Positions 55,033-64,000 of a DNA stretch of 64,000 nt are shown here, piece by piece (the first letter of the stretch is position 1; each line of letters starts with the position of its first letter). Under the pieces are notes generated by a model. It was given only the letters and a program-made list of their open reading frames with translations. It did not search any database and was not told where the DNA came from. A program made the translations under genes and the position numbers. Where the stretch lies: contig CANQDQ010000008.1 in NCBI GenBank assembly GCA_947593515.1, positions 20,792 to 84,791 on the forward strand, read 5' to 3'. This stretch comes from an uncultured Bacteroidales bacterium. Its GTDB lineage: Bacteria; Bacteroidota; Bacteroidia; Bacteroidales; UBA11471.

Positions 55033-56628
55033 TTATTTTTTATTTTTAGGAGTGAACAATATATAGTCGAGTTGCACGGTAGCCCCCGTATTGTCTTCGA
55101 TACGGATTTCATGTCTACCGGTATAGGGGAATTTCACCGAACCCACACCCACCGGCATTGCGGTACTGTCGGTTCCGCTTACTACCGTCGAGCGGTCTTG
55201 GTATTTACCGCTGGTGAAGATGTAGCCGATTTCTACCGAGTCGACATAAATCGTAATGCGGTTGCCCGGTTCTTCGGCAAACTCGTTGTAGTGAGCCACC
55301 CCTATGGTATAGGTAGTGGAGTCGGCGATGATGGTGGGCGTAGTCATCGTGATGGAGTTGTACTGTCCGAGTTGGAGTTGAAGGGCGTCGTTATTGAGCA
55401 GTCTGTTGCGTACCGTATCGGTCGTGGCGGCTACGTAATAAGACGCATGACTGATGTCGGGATTCCAATGATAGGTAAAATCGGGGAATCTCGGATTGTC
55501 GACCAGCGAATCCATACGATGGATAATCTCCTCGCGCGACGAAGTCAGGCGGTAATCGGGATAGAGCCCCGACAACACTCTGTTGTCGGTCAAATCCCAC
55601 GTAACAACCGGCAAGGTCGAGGGGTCTTTGATGGTCATCAGACCGTCGATTACGTGTATCACACCGTTTTTGCAGGTGATATCGCCTTCGGTAATCTGCA
55701 CGCCGTCTTTGATTTCTTTATCGTAATTGATATAGAACTCGCCATCGGTAATGGACATTTCGATGTAAGCGGCTTCAGCCTCCGTTTCGAGCAGCGGGTC
55801 GCTGGTGGTGGGCAGGTAGTTGAGGCGGTTGGTGGAGAAAGCTCCTCTCGCAATGAAGTGGTAAGCGGCGAAACGATACATGGCGTTGTCGGCGTTCTTC
55901 CATTCTGCCGAGTTATTTCCGGCGCCCAAGCGGTCGGCAAGTTCAGCAAGCGACGTGATTTGCGCGTCACGGAAAACGTTGTCGGGCACGACGAAGCAGG
56001 TGTATGAGGCGCGCCCTTGCGGTTGAGCCATGACGTCGGTGCCGGTGGCAGCGAGCAAGTCACTGAACAACTTCCAATCGGAGGTTCCGGTTATACGATC
56101 GTAGATGGTTTCATCGACGGGGTCGAGCACCTTGTCGATAATGAATATCGTACCGTTGGTAACTTCGATGTCGGCATCGTTCAGAATCTTGGCTTCTCTA
56201 TTGACCCAATAGTTGCCTTCTTCGTCGAAGGTTACCGCCAGATAGTCGCCGGAGGCGGTGGTATCGGGCAGCACGTCGTTGGAGAAGTCGATACGCGTAT
56301 AGCTTCTGCCGGCTATCGTGCTATATTTTATCAATCCGCGAGCCCTGAGGCTGTCGATACCGCTCACTTCGTCAATGCCGTTCTCACGCAGATAAGCCGT
56401 TACTGCGGTATCGTTGGGGACAAAGAGTGTGTAAGCCTCATCGAGATTGATGGTGTTGAACAGGTCGGCATGTTCGAGCAGGTCGGTCCACATGGTGTAA
56501 CCGTTCTCTTTCAGCCAAGTGGCGGCAGGTACATCGTCGGAGATTCTGAACGTGGAATCTTCGAGATCGTCATTGCAAGCCGAAAGCATTGCAGCCGCTA
56601 CGAAAAAGTATAAAATTTTATGTTTCAT
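55033..56628 (-). CDS. Double fasciclin (FAS1)-domain lipoprotein
   Basis: This 531-residue protein has a lipoprotein signal ending at Cys18 (LSACNDD) and two FAS1 domains: one with AYTLFVPNDTAVTAYL and ILNDADIEVTNGTIFIIDKVL, and a second with TCFVVPDNVFRDAQIT and GVIHVIDGLM. The C-terminus (about 390-531) is a beta-rich module ending RIEDNTGATVQLDYILFTPKNK. ATG 56628 is preferred over 56646. It sits 21 bases after the second susD of the locus and 5 bases before the next fasciclin gene, so the two lipoproteins are made together. Confidence 0.85.
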   Translation of the reverse strand: MKHKILYFFVAAAMLSACNDDLEDSTFRISDDVPAATWLKENGYTMWTDLLEHADLFNTINLDEAYTLFVPNDTAVTAYLRENGIDEVSGIDSLRARGLIKYSTIAGRSYTRIDFSNDVLPDTTASGDYLAVTFDEEGNYWVNREAKILNDADIEVTNGTIFIIDKVLDPVDETIYDRITGTSDWKLFSDLLAATGTDVMAQPQGRASYTCFVVPDNVFRDAQITSLAELADRLGAGNNSAEWKNADNAMYRFAAYHFIARGAFSTNRLNYLPTTSDPLLETEAEAAYIEMSITDGEFYINYDKEIKDGVQITEGDITCKNGVIHVIDGLMTIKDPSTLPVVTWDLTDNRVLSGLYPDYRLTSSREEIIHRMDSLVDNPRFPDFTYHWNPDISHASYYVAATTDTVRNRLLNNDALQLQLGQYNSITMTTPTIIADSTTYTIGVAHYNEFAEEPGNRITIYVDSVEIGYIFTSGKYQDRSTVVSGTDSTAMPVGVGSVKFPYTGRHEIRIEDNTGATVQLDYILFTPKNKK

Positions 56629-56649
56629 AAGTGTATGACTTTTCATAGG

Positions 56650-58179
56650 TTAATCTCCGAGATCGGCATACGCTTTGTTTTGTTCCAAAAGCGTGTTTTT
56701 CTCCAATTCGGAACTGTTGATGGGCAGATACCACGAATCGGGGTAATTCTTGTTCATCTTGGAATAAACCAATGCGCGGGAAATGGGGGCCAAATCCCTT
56801 GTGCATTCGTTAATCAGCCAGTCCGTTCCAATTCCTTTTTCGGGGTGGTTGTTGTTGTACAAACCTACGCGCAAGATGTCGAACCAGCGTTTGCCTTCGG
56901 CATAAAATTCAATGCTGCGTTCGTCGATGATGGTTTGTATGATGTCACTCGGGTTGACGATTTCCTGACTTCCGCCCCGCGTATGTATCTGATTGACCAA
57001 TGCGAGTGGGTCGCCTTCGCCTAGTCTTGCCAAGGCTTCGGCTTTCATCAGGAGCACTTCGGCGTAACGATAGATTATCCAGTTTTGGTCGTTTTGTTCA
57101 GCGGTGCGGAGGAGATTTTGGGTATTCTGACCGCAATATTTCCAGACTTTCGTGACAGGGGTTTCCGTCGATCCGCCATCGCCCCACGTACCACCGGCAT
57201 CGCGTACGTCGCTTTCGATATTGATGATGCGAGCAGCTCTTGTTACAAATCCGTTCGCTGTTCTGAAATAGCGGGAAGTCGTAGAGGTGCTGCCGAACCA
57301 GTCTTGGAAGCTGTTGGTCTGCGAGAGGGCGTTGGAGTATTGTATTTCAAATATGCTCTCCTCGCAGTTTCCCGGACAGAAATTAGAGAACCATTCGGTC
57401 GTTTCTTTCAATCCCAGCCAGCCGCCGTCGATGACCTTCTGGCACATGTCATTGCAGAGGTTGAAATAGAGGTTAGAGGTGTCGGGATTGGCAATCGACG
57501 AACCTAACCACAACGACATATCGGCGGTGAGGGTGTAGAGCGCCCAGCGGGTGGCGCGACCTTTGTTGTCTTCGACAGCTGGGAAGCGCTCTTTGGCGAC
57601 GCTGTAATATTCGCTCATGGCGTCGATTTCTTTTTCGAGAATGGTGTTGCCATCGGTTGCCGGCAAAAGAAATTCGGCGTCGTCATTGACATAGGGTTCG
57701 GTAACGTAGGGAACGTCTTTGAACGTACGCACCAGATAGAAATAGGATAGAGCACGCAGGAAGTGGGCTTCGGCTACGATGGATCGCATTTCGGATTCAT
57801 TGAACGAAGCGTCTTTCTCTACGACAGAGGGGGCATACTTGATAACGGAGTTTGCCATACCGATGACGTTGTAGATAGAACCCCATGCGGTGAGGTCGTT
57901 GGTGGGAAGAATGTTCCCTGTCTGTATGTTCAAGGCTTTTGTCTCGACAAAATCGAGGTCGCAGGCGCGCACCTCGCCCCAATAGATGATGGTTCTGTTG
58001 TTTACCGCATCACGCAGGTTGCGATAGGCTTTTCCCAAGACACCTTCGACATCGCCTTTCGATTTCCAGAAAGTGGTGGTGGTCTGTACACCGGCAGGAT
58101 CGACGTTCATCCAGTCTTGGCAAGCCGACATGGCAAAAGCGATTGCCGATGCGCACATATATATGTATATCTTTTTCAT
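56650..58179 (-). CDS. SusD/RagB-family lipoprotein
   Basis: The 509-residue surface lipoprotein has a signal with Cys20 (SACQDWM), the SusD N-terminal pattern DWMNVDPAGVQTTTTFWKS, the helical repeat region (AEAHFLRALSYFYLVRTFKDVP is the usual SusD helix pair) and the C-terminal RYAEVLLMKAEALARLGEGD signature with a WFDILRVGLY motif. It lies 12 bases after its susC partner (58192-61476). It is more canonical than the other SusD of this locus. Substrate unknown. Confidence 0.94.
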   Translation of the reverse strand: MKKIYIYMCASAIAFAMSACQDWMNVDPAGVQTTTTFWKSKGDVEGVLGKAYRNLRDAVNNRTIIYWGEVRACDLDFVETKALNIQTGNILPTNDLTAWGSIYNVIGMANSVIKYAPSVVEKDASFNESEMRSIVAEAHFLRALSYFYLVRTFKDVPYVTEPYVNDDAEFLLPATDGNTILEKEIDAMSEYYSVAKERFPAVEDNKGRATRWALYTLTADMSLWLGSSIANPDTSNLYFNLCNDMCQKVIDGGWLGLKETTEWFSNFCPGNCEESIFEIQYSNALSQTNSFQDWFGSTSTTSRYFRTANGFVTRAARIINIESDVRDAGGTWGDGGSTETPVTKVWKYCGQNTQNLLRTAEQNDQNWIIYRYAEVLLMKAEALARLGEGDPLALVNQIHTRGGSQEIVNPSDIIQTIIDERSIEFYAEGKRWFDILRVGLYNNNHPEKGIGTDWLINECTRDLAPISRALVYSKMNKNYPDSWYLPINSSELEKNTLLEQNKAYADLGD

Positions 58180-58191
58180 ATCTGTAAAGTG

Positions 58192-61100
58192 TTAGAATCT
58201 GAGGTTGATACCGAATTTCACACGAATGGGCTTGGGGGTGGAAGCTCCATCGACGGCGAGGCGTACAAGTCCGCTGTCGTCCTGTTTCTTTTCGCTCACC
58301 TCCGGATCCTGACCCGAATATTTGGTCAGTGTCAACAAGTCGTAGGCAGTTATATAGATATCGAATCCTTTGAGGTGCATTTTCTTGAGCAGGTCTTTGG
58401 GGAATCCGTATTTGAGAGTAAGTGTCTTCATACGGAGGAAAGAGGCGTCTTCGATGTAACGGTCGGAACCCAACGAGTTGTAGCCTTGTCCGTAGAGGGC
58501 ACGCGGCATATCGGTAACGTCGCCTTCGTTACGCCAGCGGCGCAGGGTGGCGGTACTCTGGTTGGTTTTGCCGCGCATCATTTCGGAGTTGAGTCGGGCT
58601 TGGTTAAATACCTTTTGTCCGGCACGTCCCTGGAAGTTGGCGGAGAGCTGCCACGTCTTGTACGAGAGGCGGAACTGAATACCGCCGAGCAATTTCGGGC
58701 TGTAATTGCCGAGATATACGATATCGTTGGCGTTGATTACGCCGTCGCCGTTGATATCTTCGTATTTGGCGTCGCCCGGGCGGGCAGTCCACGTATTGAT
58801 ACGGGTTATCACCGGTTTGCCGTCGATGTTGTAAATGGTCTTGCCATTGACGTCTTTGGCGTAGGTGTCTTCGACGTTTTGATATACGCCTTTGTATCGG
58901 TAGCCGTAGAACGAACCGAGCGGGTTACCTTCCATGACGAGGAATGCGTATTTACCGTTGTCGAACGTGTAATTTTCCATATCGACGTTAGGGGGGAAAG
59001 AATTGATCATGTTATCGTTCTGCGAAATGTTGAACGAAAGGAAGAAATTCCAGTCTTTGGTCTTCACCACGTCGGCGTCGAAGCGGAACTCCCAACCTTT
59101 GTTGGTCATCGTGCCGGAGTTGAACCACGACACTTTGGAGAAACCGGTGGAGGTAGGCAATCCCATACCTTTCTGCAACAGGTTGTTGGTAACGTTTTTG
59201 TAGAGATCGACGGTGAACATCAGGCGGTCATTGAGAATGCCGAGGTCGATACCGCCATTCCATTTATCGACAACCTCATAGGTTACGTTGTCGAGTTCGA
59301 TGGTGCTGGGGTATATAGATGGCATATTCAGGTAACCGCTGGCATCGGAAACGAATGTTCCCACGTAGGGCGATACGCCGGAGGGAGCCTTACCGGTCTG
59401 TCCCCAAGAGAGGCGAATCTTGCAAAGCGAGATGATGTTTTGATTCTTCATGAACTCCTCGTCGCCGAGCTGCCAGCCGATACCGAAGGTGGGGAATTTG
59501 CCCCAGCGGTTTTGTGCGGGCAGCGAAGAGGTGGCTTCGCCCCGGAACGATGCGTTGAACATGTAACGATCCATCAAGATGTATTCGGCAGAAACGTTGG
59601 CGCTCATTTCACGCGTAGTGGATTTACCGCTGCTCAATCCGACGAGATAGCCGCCGGTGGCGGGGTCGGAAAGGTAGTAGGAGGCGTTGCCCGATGTCTG
59701 GGCACCGTAGCTGGTGGCGGAGGTCTGCTCTATTTGCAGAATACCGGAAGCAACGACACGGTGTATATCGTTGAAGGTCTGATTATAGACCAGTCGGTTT
59801 TCGGTATAGAGGTAGAGCTGTTCATTGGTGGCATCGGAACTGCGGTTGTACCACGCATTGGGGTTCTGGGCGTTGTTGGCGTCTTGTACCCAAGGCACAC
59901 CGCTTACCGAAACGGGGAGGAATTTTTTGGTGCGTTTGCTGTCGGCGGTAAGGGCTACCGTGCCGAAATAGCTGAGCGAGGGAATTATCTGGTATTGAAG
60001 GTTGAACGACAGGCGGGAGTTGTAGGAGTTGAGTTTGTTCACGCCTTCGTTTACCAAAGCTACGGGATTGTAATTGTTATTGGCTTCAAAAGTCTGCTGG
60101 AAGTCTTCGTAGGGAGTGAAATACGAAGAGGTGCGGCGGCTGCCGTCTTCCGTCATGACGTAAGGACTCTCTTGCGGCATCTTCTTCATCGCCATAGAGC
60201 GGGCGCCCTCGATGCTACCTTCCGACCAGTTGGAATTACGGTCGTTGTAGGTAAGCGAAAATTCGGTGGTGATTTGAAGTTTCTTCGAGAAGCGGTAGTT
60301 CATGTTGAAGCGGGTGGAGAAGCGTTGCACACCGGTACCTTTCGTGGTACCTTTTTCGTTGAGGTAACCCAGCGAGAGGCGATAGGTGGCTTTGTCGCCG
60401 CCACCCGACATGGAGAAGTTGTTGTCGACGGTGTAACCGATGCGCGACACTTCGTCGAGCCATTTGGTATCGACGTTGTATTCGTTGAAGAGGAGCGAAC
60501 CCGGGTTGAAGTTGATTTCATCGGCGTCGAGCAATTCCATATAGGTAAGCGAGTTGTTGTTGTTGTAACCCAAGTCGTTGATGGAATTCCAAAGGGCATC
60601 TTGCAACAGAGATACGTATTGCGAAGCGTTGAGCAAGGGATAGGTGCTTGCTTCTTTCTTGACTTCGGCGTTGGTGCTGAAAGTGAAGCTGATTTTTCCT
60701 TTGGCACCTTTCTTGGTATTGATGACCAAGACACCGTTGGCACCTTTGGAGCCCCATACGGCAGTTGCCTGCGCATCTTTCAATACTTCGATGGACTCGA
60801 TGTCGGCGGGCGAAATATCGAGCAGCTGCGAGTAGTCGTCGGTAGAAGCGGAGGCGAAATCGAAGTCATCGGTATTTACGGGGAAAGGTACGCCATTGAC
60901 CACGATAAGGGGGTCGGAGCTGGCGTTGAGCGACTGGGTACCGCGAATACGAATGGTGGAGTTGGAACCCGGGTCGGCACCGGTAACGATATCGACGTTG
61001 GAGAGGGCACCTTGCAAGGCTTCGGCAACAGAGGTTACAGGAGCTGTTTCAAGACCTTCCATGCTCATGCGCTGTACGGCGCCGAGTTCTTCACGGGGGG

Positions 61101-61476
61101 TAAGACCCATCTGATTCCGCTCGGCTCTTTTGGCGGAAACTTCAACGGTTTCGAGTTCATGCGATTCTTCTACGAGGGCGACGTTCAGAATTTTTTGCCC
61201 CGTATATTTCACGTCCTGACTCTGCATACCGATGAACGAGAATTTGATTATGAGATTGTCTCCTGCCGGGATTTTGATACGGTATTCACCGTTGGCATCG
61301 ACAAGGACACTTGCCAAAGTACGTTCGTCTTTGTTTTGCACGAATACGCTGGCGCCGGCAAGGGGTTCGCCCGAGGCTTTATCCTCGACTTTACCGGTCA
61401 AGACCGACTGTGCCGCAATTGCCTGAGAGACAACGAAAGCAACCAGCAACAGGCATATTTTCCGTGTTATTTTCAT
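58192..61476 (-). CDS. SusC/RagA-family TonB-dependent transporter
   Basis: This 1094-residue protein is the first transporter of the fasciclin locus. It has a signal peptide (cleavage near residue 22), a carboxypeptidase-D-regulatory-like domain (VEDKASGEPLAGASVFV), a plug with IRIRGTQSLNASSDPLIVVNG and the IESIEVLKDAQATAVWGSKGANG signature, and a barrel ending VKFGINLRF. It lies 19 bases after a fasciclin lipoprotein gene and 12 before its susD. A barrel-length insertion may exist relative to the 1018-residue SusC of the first PUL. The cargo cannot be deduced. Confidence 0.95.
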   Translation of the reverse strand: MKITRKICLLLVAFVVSQAIAAQSVLTGKVEDKASGEPLAGASVFVQNKDERTLASVLVDANGEYRIKIPAGDNLIIKFSFIGMQSQDVKYTGQKILNVALVEESHELETVEVSAKRAERNQMGLTPREELGAVQRMSMEGLETAPVTSVAEALQGALSNVDIVTGADPGSNSTIRIRGTQSLNASSDPLIVVNGVPFPVNTDDFDFASASTDDYSQLLDISPADIESIEVLKDAQATAVWGSKGANGVLVINTKKGAKGKISFTFSTNAEVKKEASTYPLLNASQYVSLLQDALWNSINDLGYNNNNSLTYMELLDADEINFNPGSLLFNEYNVDTKWLDEVSRIGYTVDNNFSMSGGGDKATYRLSLGYLNEKGTTKGTGVQRFSTRFNMNYRFSKKLQITTEFSLTYNDRNSNWSEGSIEGARSMAMKKMPQESPYVMTEDGSRRTSSYFTPYEDFQQTFEANNNYNPVALVNEGVNKLNSYNSRLSFNLQYQIIPSLSYFGTVALTADSKRTKKFLPVSVSGVPWVQDANNAQNPNAWYNRSSDATNEQLYLYTENRLVYNQTFNDIHRVVASGILQIEQTSATSYGAQTSGNASYYLSDPATGGYLVGLSSGKSTTREMSANVSAEYILMDRYMFNASFRGEATSSLPAQNRWGKFPTFGIGWQLGDEEFMKNQNIISLCKIRLSWGQTGKAPSGVSPYVGTFVSDASGYLNMPSIYPSTIELDNVTYEVVDKWNGGIDLGILNDRLMFTVDLYKNVTNNLLQKGMGLPTSTGFSKVSWFNSGTMTNKGWEFRFDADVVKTKDWNFFLSFNISQNDNMINSFPPNVDMENYTFDNGKYAFLVMEGNPLGSFYGYRYKGVYQNVEDTYAKDVNGKTIYNIDGKPVITRINTWTARPGDAKYEDINGDGVINANDIVYLGNYSPKLLGGIQFRLSYKTWQLSANFQGRAGQKVFNQARLNSEMMRGKTNQSTATLRRWRNEGDVTDMPRALYGQGYNSLGSDRYIEDASFLRMKTLTLKYGFPKDLLKKMHLKGFDIYITAYDLLTLTKYSGQDPEVSEKKQDDSGLVRLAVDGASTPKPIRVKFGINLRF

Positions 61477-61495
61477 AGCGTATATTATCTGTTAA

Positions 61496-63982
61496 TTATT
61501 TTTCTTCTTTATTGGAAACCCCGAAATCGAGATAATCTTCGAGAATGTATATGGCACAATCGGAATAGATATAGGGGAATGAATTTTTCACGTACACTCT
61601 GCGACCTGTGGGATCGGTGACAACCAAACGGTCGCCCTCGGTTTCGATATCGAGAGTGGTGAATGTACCGTCGGGTTTCTGATGGAAAGTCTGCAAGGTG
61701 CGTTTGCCATAACCATCGCCCGGAAAAGGATAGTCGGCAAGACGGCTGCGCGGTACGGAAACGTAGAGATTGCGAACGTAGGCGTTTTTATTTACTTGTC
61801 CACCACGGGAATTGATAACTCCCGCAGATTTTGCAGCCTCGGTTGCTTCGCACGTGTAACCGAAAAGGATATAACGGGGCAGCTTCGAACCGACACTTTC
61901 TTTCAACATAGCGTTAAATATGTCCGCCGTATCCGCCGTACTATTTATACATGTGGCGTAAAAAGAGGTGCCCGTTTTACCATCTTTGTTCTCGGTAAGT
62001 TCCCACGGGATATTTTTCTCAATCGTCGGTTTGTAATTGTTTTCAAAGCTAAAATCGGAACGGGAAAGAAATGCCGATGCCGTTCTTCCGCCTTCGAGTT
62101 TATATACACTACCGTTCTTTATGGGATCGGGCATATCGTTGGTAATATCAACACACTTAACCAAATCGCCATCACTGATGTTTGACGTATCGGCGACGTC
62201 CATTTTGCCGAAATAGTGATTGTACGTGGTGGCAGAGTAAATGTAATCGCCTTTCCGGTAGAGATAGTTGAATGTTCCGTAGGTGGTATGATAGATTCTC
62301 TCATCTGTACCGGACAATTTAATTTCTCTGTCGCAAAAATGGTTGCGTACGATATTGCTTGCCAACGAAGCATTGACGGAGGGCTGTTCTTCGCCATCAG
62401 TGTAACAAACATCTTCGTCAAACGCTTTCTTGGAATATGTGGCGTAAAAAAGGTGCGATCCGTTCGAGGGATTTTCCGTATTTGAAATCATCTTATCGTC
62501 GGGATAGAAAGCGAAGAAGTCAGTGTTATTATTAGCATTAGCATACGTGCTAACCACCCCCGCCCTATTCATCAACAAGAGGAACATATTGTATGAGGGA
62601 TCGAGGAAAGCGGGCGCCGTAACATAAGAGAAATAAAGGGGCACAGCCACCAACTCTTTCACACCGTAGAGAATACCGTTGGAACAATAAATAGCCGTGT
62701 CGACTTTTTTCCAATCCACAACGGTAGAGGTCATGTCGGTTTTCGACTCTCCCTGCTGGATATTGCTCGGAAAAACGGGCGCAATGCCACCACGAACAGA
62801 GCCGCCTCCCGATGACATATCTCTTGAAGATGTTCCATCGGTCTGATCGTCCAGCAATGCTGCCAACGGCTGGATATTTACAGAATCGATACTGGGATAA
62901 TATGGTGCCCAATACTTATTGAAAAAGTCATTCATCGCCTTATCGGAAGGAGCATATATCGTATTGTAATAGCGCATATTATACTCTAAGTTCGTACCAT
63001 AAGCGAGCCATTCGTCGGCAATACTGGGAAGATTTATATGACGGTGATGGAAGAGCTGAGCTCCGTTGCCGTAAGTATTCGAAATATCTTCATCATAAGT
63101 GAAATCGGAAAAACGGTCGTAAGCCTTGACGAACTGAGCATAACGCCGTTCCTCGTCCCTCGTCTGATCGCTGTTTGCTTCCAATGCCTGATGGACAGTG
63201 AGCAACGGCTCGACTACATCGTCGAGAATGTAAAGATAACCGTTATCGGTAATGATGCCGTATTCCGACACCCCGGCATTGCTTACCCGAAAATAGTATC
63301 CGCGCTCATCGGCGGCAGATTCATTCCACAGGGTCTCGGTACTGTATTTCTTATACAAATTATAGTAATCGTCAGCAGCTGCAGACGAAGTGGTGAAAGT
63401 CGAAAACACATTCGAGGTAAAGACGGGAATGTATTTCTCTGAATGAAATACTTTCTTTTGAACGCCATCGACGGGGTCTGTTACGTCCTCTACTTCATCG
63501 CGACTCTTGGTGCGATATTTGTGAAAGGCGCCCGGCATCCGATTTTCTTCTTGACTTGCTGCTACGCCATCGGGATTGTATGCCATGAATTGACTGGGCG
63601 TAAATCCATAATAGAGCAAATGATAGGTAATCATGTTTTTCAATTCGGTCGGATTCATATCCTCGACCCACTTTTTCAACTCGTCCAGCGTCACACTGTC
63701 GGCATCGTCATGACCGTGCCGCTTGAAATATTTTCTAAAAGCATCATCGGTCGGAGCGAAAATCGTGGCAAGACCGGTACCGCTGACCAACGATTCGTAA
63801 CCCGCCTTTTCGACTCCGGTCAAAAAGCAGGTGAAATTGCCCCGGCTCGAAAGGTAATCCCATGCGTTTCCCACCGAAACAGATGAACTATGACGTTCGT
63901 TGTCGTAATACTTATCCATTTCGTTACAAGAAAAGCAGAAAAGCAAAAGAGCCAAGGCTAACAGATTAGTCCATTTTTTCAT
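61496..63982 (-). CDS. Large fasciclin (FAS1)-domain lipoprotein heading the locus
   Basis: The 828-residue protein has a lipoprotein signal ending at Cys19 (CFSCNEM) and a clear FAS1 domain near the N-terminus (TIFAPTDDAFRKYF about 70-85, and a GYLYILDDVV-type end near 250). Further FAS1-like segments follow (TIYAPSDKAMNDFF about 340 and FYATYSKKAFDEDVC about 515), then a C-terminal beta-rich region. It is the first gene of the operon in this window; its promoter lies beyond or at the right edge (only 18 bases remain). It is the largest of the three fasciclin proteins and the only one upstream of susC. Confidence 0.82.
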   Translation of the reverse strand: MKKWTNLLALALLLFCFSCNEMDKYYDNERHSSSVSVGNAWDYLSSRGNFTCFLTGVEKAGYESLVSGTGLATIFAPTDDAFRKYFKRHGHDDADSVTLDELKKWVEDMNPTELKNMITYHLLYYGFTPSQFMAYNPDGVAASQEENRMPGAFHKYRTKSRDEVEDVTDPVDGVQKKVFHSEKYIPVFTSNVFSTFTTSSAAADDYYNLYKKYSTETLWNESAADERGYYFRVSNAGVSEYGIITDNGYLYILDDVVEPLLTVHQALEANSDQTRDEERRYAQFVKAYDRFSDFTYDEDISNTYGNGAQLFHHRHINLPSIADEWLAYGTNLEYNMRYYNTIYAPSDKAMNDFFNKYWAPYYPSIDSVNIQPLAALLDDQTDGTSSRDMSSGGGSVRGGIAPVFPSNIQQGESKTDMTSTVVDWKKVDTAIYCSNGILYGVKELVAVPLYFSYVTAPAFLDPSYNMFLLLMNRAGVVSTYANANNNTDFFAFYPDDKMISNTENPSNGSHLFYATYSKKAFDEDVCYTDGEEQPSVNASLASNIVRNHFCDREIKLSGTDERIYHTTYGTFNYLYRKGDYIYSATTYNHYFGKMDVADTSNISDGDLVKCVDITNDMPDPIKNGSVYKLEGGRTASAFLSRSDFSFENNYKPTIEKNIPWELTENKDGKTGTSFYATCINSTADTADIFNAMLKESVGSKLPRYILFGYTCEATEAAKSAGVINSRGGQVNKNAYVRNLYVSVPRSRLADYPFPGDGYGKRTLQTFHQKPDGTFTTLDIETEGDRLVVTDPTGRRVYVKNSFPYIYSDCAIYILEDYLDFGVSNKEEK

Positions 63983-64000
63983 AATACTTCGTATGTTTTT

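Noticed and set aside
57763..61620. A 1285-codon open frame on the + strand opposite susC and susD.
   Set aside because: The minus-strand genes carry clear TonB plug and SusD signatures; the antisense frame has none.

Overview
The window looks like a chromosomal segment of a Bacteroidales member of moderate GC. The evidence is four SusC/SusD-type genes in three pairs, several -7 boxes matching the Bacteroidetes form TAnnTTTG, C-terminal domains that look like type IX secretion (T9SS) sorting signals, BspA-type leucine-rich repeat proteins, single-chain pyruvate:ferredoxin oxidoreductase, and the hpt-adk-obg-pgeF and rpsF-rpsR-rplI housekeeping orders. Use of T9SS with BspA-like proteins would fit a Barnesiellaceae/Porphyromonadaceae-like gut lineage, but the genus is inferred, not shown.

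Layout. 1-178: C-terminus of an unrecognised + strand gene and its terminator. 305-3469 (-): hpt, adk, obg, pgeF operon. 3619-4980 (-): AT-rich orphan AAA ATPase (DUF4143 type) preceded by 33-bp-period repeats. 5293-7929 (+): bifunctional NAD(P)HX repair enzyme and a DUF4831-like exported protein. 8020-25151 (-): a polysaccharide utilisation locus (PUL) for alpha-galactosides. It encodes a cytosolic DUF5107/TPR protein, a sugar porter, a GH36 alpha-galactosidase, SusC, SusD, a seven-bladed FG-GAP propeller protein, a second clan GH-D alpha-galactosidase with a T9SS tail, and GalM. The divergent AraC regulator (25671-26591, +) shares a 519-base intergenic region containing two near-identical 33-bp direct repeats. 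26666-30214 (-): nifJ. 30264-31445 (-): a second AAA ATPase. 31610-34280 (-): coaX, an outer membrane beta-barrel-like protein, and lptC. 34444-39264 (-): a short and a giant BspA-like protein. 39450-40106 (+): a FtsB/DivIC-like protein and a small membrane protein. 40187-41292 (-): rpsF-rpsR-rplI. 41474-44296 (-): M16 peptidase. 44445-63982 (-): a tightly packed eight-gene locus, fasciclin lipoprotein - SusC - SusD - fasciclin - fasciclin - SusC - SusD - DUF4450-like large enzyme.

How the parts work together. In the first PUL, the T9SS-tailed alpha-galactosidase and the propeller protein are predicted at the cell surface, SusC/D import oligosaccharide, periplasmic GH36 releases galactose, the sugar porter moves it to the cytoplasm and GalM equilibrates anomers. 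AraC probably switches the operon through the 33-bp sites. In the second locus three fasciclin-domain lipoproteins occupy the places usually taken by SusE/F-like surface glycan binders and serve two different SusC/D pairs. Its substrate cannot be read from the sequence, and it is the least explained system here. No tRNA, rRNA, CRISPR array, transposase or integrase was recognised.
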